Shown: one piece after another, positions 57,576-64,000 of the stretch | Layout of the letters: every line of letters starts with the position of its first letter | How positions within the stretch are numbered: the first letter of the stretch is position 1 | Assembly (NCBI GenBank): GCA_030533445.1 | Contig: CM060065.1 | Span: forward strand, 5,280,974-5,344,973 | Origin: Cyprinodon diabolis | Taxonomy: Eukaryota; Chordata; Actinopteri; Cyprinodontiformes; Cyprinodontidae | Length of the DNA stretch: 64,000 bases | Direction of reading: 5' to 3' | Position numbers and translations under genes: made by a program | The notes under the pieces: generated by a model | Seen by the model: the letters and a program-made list of their open reading frames with translations, nothing else | What the model was told of the DNA's origin: nothing | The model's database searches: none

Positions 57576-58732
57576 GTTTGTATACCCAATTGGCAACACA
57601 CCTACACTTGAGTAGATCAACAAACAGGTAGAAAAATAAACAGTCTTAACAGAGACACAAGAATTAATCTAATTTGCCACCTCGTCTACATAGTGAAAGA
57701 GTCTTCAAACTAAACAATGTGATACAATGTAACTCAAAATTCACTTTAAAGATAAACAAGCAAAGCATTACTCCAAAGTAAACCCTCTAATTGGTCGAAC
57801 CCAGCAAAGTAATCAATGACATCATCCGGCCATTTTAGCAGGAAATAATGGGAAAAAACAATGGTGAGTAAAAAGGAAAACAAATATCATGAATATACTT
57901 AACAAACTAAACAAAATAAACAAGTTCAACCAAAAGTCCAGAAGTAGTAGCTTTAACCTAAACATATGAATAGATGGAAACGGCAACGTAATGCTAACAC
58001 AAACAAACCTGGGAAAGTAAATGAAGCAAAGTTGCAAACTAATGTTTACATTTAAGCCTTATAAATCAAAAATAAGAATAAGGGACAAGTGGTGAACACA
58101 AACTTAACCAATTCAATATTAATGTAAAATAATCATTAAGATGAATTAACCATATAATTTCATACCATAATAGAAGAGGGAATTGTGATGAACTGACATT
58201 TTGCTAAATTTTAAACGTTTTGATATAAAAAATGTAAACGATTGTTCAAAAACTCATGTTGTTTATTTCTAACACTGTTCAATTTATAGAATAGTTTTTT
58301 TTATTGCAAAGGAAGGCCTACTGGCTCCTCAGGAGGGAAAATGAGTAAAAACTGTTTTCAGATGTGCAAAGCTGGTAGAGACATACAGTATTGAGAGGCA
58401 GCAGCAGTGGAACGTGATTCCATTGACATTTCTAGACGACCACGCTTTGCAGACCTGTTTGTGAAAAATGTTGAAAACCATCTATCAGAATCACATCAAT
58501 GTTTTCTCATTTAATGTCTTTCCAAAATGTTTTCAGAGACATGAAATTTGCAGCCGATTATGAAACCATAAAGTCAATCACAAACGGCCTAGTTTGGTTC
58601 TGGTTATCAAACAATGCTGTCAGGTTCAGCTTATTATTCTAACTGGAAAAAAAATTTTGCTCTTCCAAGAAAAGTCAGCTGTTCAGCTTCTAGAAAAGTT
58701 TTTGTTTGGGAGACTCAACATTTTAATTTTAA
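57576..58732. other. No recognised feature
   Basis: AT-rich, apparently single-copy. No coding signal. Confidence 0.35.
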
Positions 58733-59010
58733 GGGTAGGCTTAAAACTTTTTCTTTTGATAAAGCTTCTAGTTAGAGTGGCTCAGGTTATCCTGAGCTAT
58801 CTCTATAGTTATGCTGCTATAGGCTTAGACTGCTGGAGGACATAGGGACCCCTTTTTCATCATTCTGTCTCTATTCTCCCACTCTGCAGAATCTGTTAGT
58901 TCAATCTCTAATACTATGCTTTATAGATTTTGGAGATCGGCCTGTTTTTCAGTGTAATCCTGTTTCTCTGACTGTGGCTGGCTGGATGTGCTCTCTTCAT
59001 CCTCTGACAT
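58733..59010 (+). mobile_element. L2 ORF2 end and 3' UTR fragment
   Basis: Begins with GGCTTAAAACTTTTTCTTTTG (last ORF2 codons), a stop, then GAGCTATCTCTATAGTTATG and CTTAGACTGCTGGAGGACAT. It breaks off after TCATCCTCTGACATG and passes straight into a SINE body. Confidence 0.85.
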
Positions 59011-59014
59011 GAGC

Positions 59015-59310
59015 TGGGGTCTTTCTGCATGGAGTTTCCATGTTCTCCCTGAGCATGCGTGGGATCTCTCCAGGTACTCTGGCTTCCTCCCACAGTCGAA
59101 GAACACGACTGTTAGGTTAATTGACTTCTCTAAATTTTCCTTTAGTATGTATTTAGGGTTGTTTGTCTCTGTGTTGCCCTGTGACAGATTGGTGACCTGT
59201 CCAGGGTGAACCCCGCCTCTCAACCATAGTCTGCTGGTAAAAGGCACCAGCCCCTCCCCTACCCTGACAAGGACTAAGTGGGAGAACATGGATAGATGGA
59301 TGGATTTTCT
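59015..59310 (+). mobile_element. ATGG-tailed SINE body
   Basis: GGGGTCTTTCTGCATGGAGT, CCTCCCACAGTCGAAGAACA, GTGACCTGTCCAGGGTGAAC and the tail ATGGATAGATGGATGG. Head missing. It provides the uninterrupted site for the split copy at 48.3 kb. Confidence 0.75.
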
Positions 59311-60854
59311 ACAAAGATCTATAGGATTCACATACCCCCCTCTGAGGAGACAAGGCCACTGCTAGAAATGTAATGCAGGAATATGATGTTGCAAAAATCT
59401 TGTGTAAATTAATGTTTAAGAAAAACTATTGATATATCTGGTGCTCTGGGGCTATAGCAGGATAAAGTAGAACTTAGAGAAGAAGAATTTAACTTCCTTT
59501 TTCTTATGTTTGTAAGATTGAAAAGTAACTTTCCAAACTGTGTGGTTGGAGGCTGGCCTGGCTGTGTTGTATTTATGTGGGTGGGGGGGTGGGGTTGTGA
59601 ACAAATGCATGAAGCCAGTTCGTCCTTGAGACAACCTCTGTTTGCAGATCAGACTTAAAGACACCGTGTGTGTTGTAATTTGTTTTTACCTGCTGGAAGG
59701 TCATCAAGTGCGTAACAAGTTTAGTTGGAGGTTTGAGGGGAAAGCATTGCCTCTGATTGTAAAAAAGCAAAACTGATTCTCTTTCAATGTCACATTTATC
59801 ATTTTCAAGGAGCTAATATGTTTTCAGGAAACAGAAAAGCAGGGTGACCCTCCCCTGCTGTTCCAAAGGGGGAAAAAGAAGAGAATGGGGGGCGAGCAGG
59901 AAGACATGGGTCAACCTTCAGACGGACGCTACAGGCGCAAAGTAAAGGGGAGGTGATGTTTTTTAAAAAGCTCCTCTGACCTGTTGGAATTCACCTGACT
60001 GCAGGCTTAAATGGACAGTCCACAGTTTGACAATGTGCTTCGTCTAGCACTTTTTCAAATGCAATAATGCATTTCAAGACGCACACATGTTCATACCATC
60101 CTTGCTTTTCTACTATCACACACATGAATCTGCAAAACAACAAGACACACTTATTGACTTAGGGCATTGGTGTCAGCCTGAAGGTCTCCTGCAAGGTCCT
60201 CCAGGTAATTCCTATTCACCTTGTCCGGAGAGGTTGCGTGAAAGGAGTCGATTATGGATGTATGCATTTTCTTCTCTGGCTGCATCTGACTCATTTTTAT
60301 GGGACGGAAAAAGAGAAAACATAAAAAGTTTTGGAGGTCGCAAACAAATTACTGTTTCTGTCTCGTACTATGGGAAAAGACTTGAGGTTTGTTGGTGTCT
60401 GTTGGTGCGTGTGTTTGTTTACTCAGTGTAGTGGCAAATTGAGGAGACCACGCTGTTGTGACTACAGGTATTTGCAGAGACTGTCTATATGCAAATAAAG
60501 ACAGAATGTTAACATAATGACCCCGCACTGAGAAAAGCAACACCTCTTGAAGTGTTCAGAGTAAAGTCCGAAAACCAGAGTTAGAAAGATTTCCTGAAAA
60601 AAACAGGTTTCAATGAGGGCCGAAAAGGGCCAGCTTTATTGTTAGGATGGGGCACTTACGATAATGAGGTAAAAAATAAAATTACCACTTTAAATTTCAG
60701 GTTAGTAGCTCAATAAGGAATTATGTAGACCTATCGATTGCGCTGACCAATTTCAGTGATTTATTAAAGGGCCAAGGCATTGTGTGGAAGTTGAAGTCTG
60801 GGGATGCATTAACTAAATATTTTTACTATTTATGTATAATTGAGTGAAGAAAAC
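59311..60854. other. No recognised feature
   Basis: Mixed single-copy sequence; frame at 60087-60431 (114 residues) has no family resemblance. Confidence 0.35.
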
Positions 60855-60998
60855 TGGTCCCTATGTCATCCAGCAGTCTGAGCCTATAGTAGCAAAACTA
60901 TAGGATAATCTGAGCCACTCTAACTATAAGCTTTATCAAAAAGGAAAGTTTTAATCCTAGCCTCAAAAGTAGACAGGGTGTTTGCCTTAAAGACTAAC
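60855..60998 (-). mobile_element. L2 ORF2 end fragment
   Basis: Reverse of the block that runs from the RLKTFLF-type codons to the GGAGGACATAGGGACC region. Confidence 0.82.
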
Positions 60999-61310
60999 CC
61001 CAAATCCCACATCCTTAGTAACCACCCAGCTCCGCTCCAGATCGCCTGCGCAAAGCAACACCTTCAGCCTCCGCGCTTCCTCCCATCTTGATCCGCTGCG
61101 ACCTCCTCAGAGCTCGTGGAGAGCATGCGCAGTATTAATATTAAATGCATAGGAGCAAAAGATGTAGAAATTAACGCTTAATTTAATATGACACATTAAA
61201 AAATCCCCATCAGCATCCAGCATATGTGCAGTTTCTGCCCAAACATTTTCTTTTTGTTGTGTATTTTTGTAACACGGTTAACTAGAATAATACAAAATTG
61301 GTTTGTTCTC
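60999..61310 (+). mobile_element. Third copy of the hAT-related repeat
   Basis: AAATCCCACATCC, CCTCAGAGCTCGTGGAGAGC, ATGCGCAGTATTAATATTAA and GCTTAATTTAATATGACACA match 5320-5520. The coding motif part is absent. Confidence 0.7.
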
Positions 61311-61314
61311 TACC

Positions 61315-61775
61315 TGTAACGATCTTGGTTCTGTTGTTTTTCTTTAAGTTTTCTGTTTCAAGTTTAGCCAGGTTTTTCATTGTTTTCTAGCTTTTTTGGT
61401 GTGTCTGGATTCACTTAGGTTTTTCTGTCTGTCCTCTGCTGCCTCCTTGTGTTCTTTTCCCTTGGCTTCCTCGTCAGCTCTAATCACACCTGTTCCCTAT
61501 CAGCTCATTAGCTCTACCTTTGTTCAGTCAGCCATAAATACTCTCCCTCTGCAGTCCCTCTTTGCTGGTTCCTCGTCTTACCTTTCCTCACCCTGGCTCC
61601 TTGTTGGTTTTTCGCTGATGTCTCCATGGTTCTGGTTAGTGTTTAATTTTTATGTTGGATTTTTGGATTCCTGTTTTTGTTGCCTGATCTTGCATTAAAC
61701 CCTCCAAGAACTCACCTCTGCCTCTCAGCTTCTGCTTTTGGGTCCAATTAAGAAACGTTAAACCAAATCGTGACA
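61315..61775 (+). mobile_element. LTR of Gypsy-like family C (5' LTR)
   Basis: 461 bp, starting TGTAACGATCTTGGTT and ending AACCAAATCGTGACA, so the terminal inverted repeat is about 15 bp with one gap and one change. A TATA-like ATAAATA is near 61534 and ATTAAA near 61692. The sequence after it (GAAGGAACCAGCCAAACATG) resembles that after LTR family A (GAACACTGCGGCCAAACA), supporting one superfamily. The matching 3' LTR would lie right of the window. Confidence 0.7.
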
Positions 61776-61792
61776 GAAGGAACCAGCCAAAC

Positions 61793-62149
61793 ATGGACCC
61801 AGCAGAACTCGGCACCGACGCTCTGAGGAGAATCTCTCCCACTCTAGTGAATGCTCTGGACTCCATATCTACTCTCAGTCCACCTTGGAAGAGGGTGAGT
61901 GCGGCTGACCAATTAAAACCGATCTTCCTCTCTAACTCCTCACTTCTATCACCCCCAGTTTTATCTGAGCTATTCGAGGAGTTGGAGTGGAACCACCAAG
62001 CCGCCTTCGCCCAACTCTGCAATAGACCTCCACCACCCAAACCATCATTCCATCACCTTCCCATTCTGCTGTCTCTTACCTCCGATCCTGTTCCCCCACC
62101 ATTACCAGCTGTTGGTCCTCCCCCTGCCATCTGCTTCCTCCAGGCGTAA
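61793..62149 (+). CDS. N-terminal part of LTR-element protein (unknown, gag position)
   Basis: ATG lies 17 bases after the LTR. The 118-residue frame starts MDPAELGTDALRRISPTL, continues with a helical-looking segment (SELFEELEWNHQAAFAQLC at about residues 63-81) and turns proline-rich before a TAA at 62147-62149. The MDPA start just behind an LTR is where Gypsy gag proteins begin, but I see no zinc knuckle or capsid motif. Just before the stop, another frame takes over without interruption (next entry); one extra base near 62129 would explain the break. Function unknown. Confidence 0.55.
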   Translation: MDPAELGTDALRRISPTLVNALDSISTLSPPWKRVSAADQLKPIFLSNSSLLSPPVLSELFEELEWNHQAAFAQLCNRPPPPKPSFHHLPILLSLTSDPVPPPLPAVGPPPAICFLQA

Positions 62150-64000
62150 GCAACGCCGCCGGAGGAGGAAGACAACCACCTCTCCGGCGGGTCATCCTGA
62201 CGCCTCCACTCCCTCTCCGGCGGGTCATCCTGACGCCTCCACTCCCTCTCCGGCGGGTCATCCTGATGCCTCCACTCCCTCTCCGGCGGGTCAGCCTGAC
62301 GCCTCCACTCCCTCTCCGGCGGGTCAGCCTGACGCCTCCACTCCCTCTCCGGCGGGTCAGCCTGACGCCTCCACTTCCTCTCCGGCGGGTCAGCCTGACG
62401 CCTCCACTTCCTCTCCGGCGGGTCAGCCTGATGCCTCCACTCCCTCTCCGGCGGGTCAGCCTGACGCCTGCTTCAATCCCACTCTTCTTCAGGTCAGTTT
62501 CCCCTATGGCCTTGGCCGTCACCTCCATGACCAGCAGTTAGCTCCTCGAGTTAGAGGTTTAAATTCAGTCACCATGATTACACCCACTGCAGTCAGAGCA
62601 CCACATATTGAGGAGTCAGAGTTATGGGACTACTTCTATGGGCAAAGGGAGGATCTATTCCCTTTCCTTCCACCTCCATCAGTTCCCTGTCAGCCAGCCC
62701 ATCCCAAGCCCTTCAGCGGGCCAGTTTCCCCAGCTCCAGAGCCCATTAGAGGGCCAGTTTCCCCAGCTCCAGAGCCCATTAGAGGGCTGGTTTCCCTAGC
62801 TCCAGAGCCCATTAGAGGGCCGGTTTCCCTAGCTCCTGAGCCCATTAGCGGGCCGTTTAGCCTAGCGCCAGAGACTCCTGAGCCCATTAGCGGGCCGTTT
62901 AGCCTAGCGCCAGAGACTCCTGAGCCCATTAGCGGGCCGTTTAGCCTAGCGCCAGACACTCCTGAGCCCATTAGCGGGCCGTTTAGCCTAGCGCCAGACA
63001 CTCCTGAGCCCATTAGCGGGCCATTTAGCCTAGCGCCTGAGACCCCTGAGCCAGCCCCGAGCCGTCTTGAGCTCGCTCTGTGCCGTCTGGAGACCCCTGA
63101 GCTCGCTCTGTGCCGTCTGGGGACCCCTGAGCTCGCTCTGTGCCGTCTGGAGACCCCTGAGCCTGCTCTGTGCCGTCTGGAGACCCCTGAGCCTGCTCTG
63201 TGCCGTCTGGAGACCCCTGAGCCTGCTCTGTGCCGTCTGGAGACCCCTGAGCCTGCTCTGTGCCGTCTGGAGACCCCTGAGCCTGCTCTGTGCCGTCTGG
63301 AGACCCCTGAGCCTGCTCTGTGCCGTCTGGAGACCCCTGAGCTCGCTCTGCTTCTTCCTGAGACTCCTGATGTGGAGCCACAGTCGGTGGTCTTCCCCGT
63401 TCCTGATGTGGAGCCACAGTCGGTGGTCTTCCCCGTTCCTGATGTGGAGCCACAGTCGGTGGTCTTCCCCGTTCCTGATGTGGAGCCACAGTCGGTGGTC
63501 TTCCCCGTTCCTGATGTGGAGCCACAGTCGGTGGTCTTCCCCGTTCCTGATGTGGAGCCACAGTCGGTGGTATTCCCCGTTCCTGATGTGGAGCCACAGT
63601 CGGTGGTCTTCCCCGTTCCTGATGTGGAGCCACAGTCGGTGGTCTTCCCCGTTCCTGATGTGGAGCCACAGTCGGTGGTCTTCCCCGTTCCTGATGTGGA
63701 GCCGCAGTCGGTGGTCTTCCCCGTTCCTGATTGGGAGCCGCAGTCGGCGGGCTCCCCCATTCCTGAGGTGGAGCCGGAATCGGCGGGCTCCCCTGTTCCT
63801 GACCCGGAACCACAGTCGTGGGTCTCCCCTGTTCCTGAGGTGGAGCCACAGTCGGTGGTCTCCCCTGTTCCAGATGTGGAGCCGCAATCTGCGGGCTCCT
63901 CTGTTCCCGTCCAAGAGCCGCAGGTGGCGGTCTCCTATGAGCCTGTTCCTGAACCACAGTCGGTGGTCTCCCCTGTTCCTGACCCGGAACCACAGTCGGT
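62130..64000 (+). CDS. Tandem-repeat, proline-rich frame of the LTR element (runs off window)
   Basis: An open frame (codons starting at positions divisible by three) is uninterrupted from about 62040 to the window end, over 620 codons. It starts with a basic patch (SSRRKQRRRRRK, about 62136-62171), then five successive repeat blocks with units SPAGQPDASTP, PVSPAPEPIRG, PFSLAPETPEPISG, RLETPEPALC and DVEPQSVVFPVP. Between the first two lies a unique segment with ELWDYFYGQREDLFPFLPPP (62613-62672). No catalytic motif, signal peptide or membrane segment is visible. Proline-rich repeat frames of this kind are commonly predicted in fish genomes next to LTR sequences; I do not know a function. The exact 5' limit depends on the frame break near 62129. 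Confidence 0.6.
62181..62471 (+). repeat. VNTR block 1, 33-bp unit, nine copies
   Basis: Unit starts TCTCCGGCGGGTCAGCCTGA at 62181, 62214, 62247 and so on to 62445; the last copy is incomplete. Early copies have CAT where later ones have CAG (His to Gln). Confidence 0.93.
62721..62852 (+). repeat. VNTR block 2, 33-bp unit, four copies
   Basis: Unit CCAGTTTCCCCAGCTCCAGA... starting at 62721, 62754, 62787 and 62820. Confidence 0.9.
62853..63056 (+). repeat. VNTR block 3, 42-bp unit, about five copies
   Basis: Unit begins CCGTTTAGCCTAGCGCCAGA; starts at 62853, 62895, 62937, 62979 and 63021. It evolved from block 2 by extension (PEPISG is kept). Confidence 0.9.
63063..63353 (+). repeat. VNTR block 4, 30-bp unit, about nine copies
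   Basis: Unit CGTCTGGAGACCCCTGAGCC... from 63084 every 30 bases to 63324, preceded by a 21-bp partial copy. Confidence 0.93.
63369..64000 (+). repeat. VNTR block 5, 36-bp unit, ten near-identical copies then divergent ones
   Basis: Unit GATGTGGAGCCACAGTCGGT... starts at 63369 and every 36 bases to 63693; further copies to the window end vary more in sequence and length. Confidence 0.93.

Noticed and set aside
62076..63993. Long minus-strand frames of 150-356 residues over the tandem repeats
   Set aside because: Several minus frames are open at once because the repeat units are multiples of three and lack stops in the complement. The plus-strand frame continues an LTR-proximal ATG frame and has the natural element orientation, so the minus frames are treated as shadows.
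62181..64000. CRISPR-like array
   Set aside because: The repeats are contiguous coding VNTRs without unique spacers, in a vertebrate genome.

Overview
This window looks like intergenic or intronic DNA from a teleost fish, probably a spiny-rayed (percomorph-like) one. The evidence is the set of mobile elements, which are families I recognise from fish: an L2/Maui-type LINE, a Rex3-type (RTE clade) LINE, tRNA-derived SINEs, Gypsy-like LTRs, and hAT, Kolobok-like (THAP) and PIF/Harbinger-like DNA transposon remnants. I found no exon of a host protein-coding gene that I could name, and no rRNA, no true tRNA gene and no CRISPR array. Species and locus cannot be told from the sequence alone.

Layout. 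0-4.4 kb: an L2 LINE whose RT frame runs in from the left edge, then a Gypsy-like leader and LTR on the minus strand, a partial palindromic MITE and an L2 3' end on the minus strand. 5.2-7.9 kb: two inverted copies of a decayed hAT repeat around a third hAT piece. 7.9-8.3 kb: a LINE scrap. 9.7-11 kb: a 1.28-kb hAT element with a 384-bp MITE nested inside it. 12.8-15.5 kb: a nearly complete Rex3 LINE on the minus strand, flanked by an 8-bp target duplication and followed by a truncated LTR and a SINE. 18.4-19.4 kb: the first of four Kolobok-like THAP copies (others at 32.5, 47.2 and 52.5 kb). 20.7-25.4 kb: an inverted duplication with ~0.8-kb arms that include L2 3' ends. 28-44 kb: more hAT copies and a dense scatter of a ~270-bp palindromic MITE, plus a PIF/Harbinger-like element at 41.7 kb. 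44.5-46 kb: a solo LTR (5-bp target duplication) nested in another LTR. 48.2-53.6 kb: a SINE split by a Harbinger MITE, an internally deleted L2, and a Harbinger transposase remnant split by another SINE. 57.5 kb: a perfect 122-bp palindrome. 58.7-61 kb: L2, SINE and hAT scraps. 61.3-64 kb: a Gypsy-like LTR followed by an open reading frame built from five different tandem repeats, all with unit lengths divisible by three, which runs off the right edge.

How the parts relate. There is no operon or pathway here; the relations are insertion histories. Several can be read directly: empty versus filled sites inside the window, exact target duplications, and shared 3' tails between Rex3 and the ATGG-tailed SINE, which suggests LINE-assisted SINE movement. 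The most unusual item is the LTR-linked tandem-repeat reading frame at the right end; the cleanest structural oddity is the 122-bp palindrome. Nothing here convinces me of a wholly new biological system.
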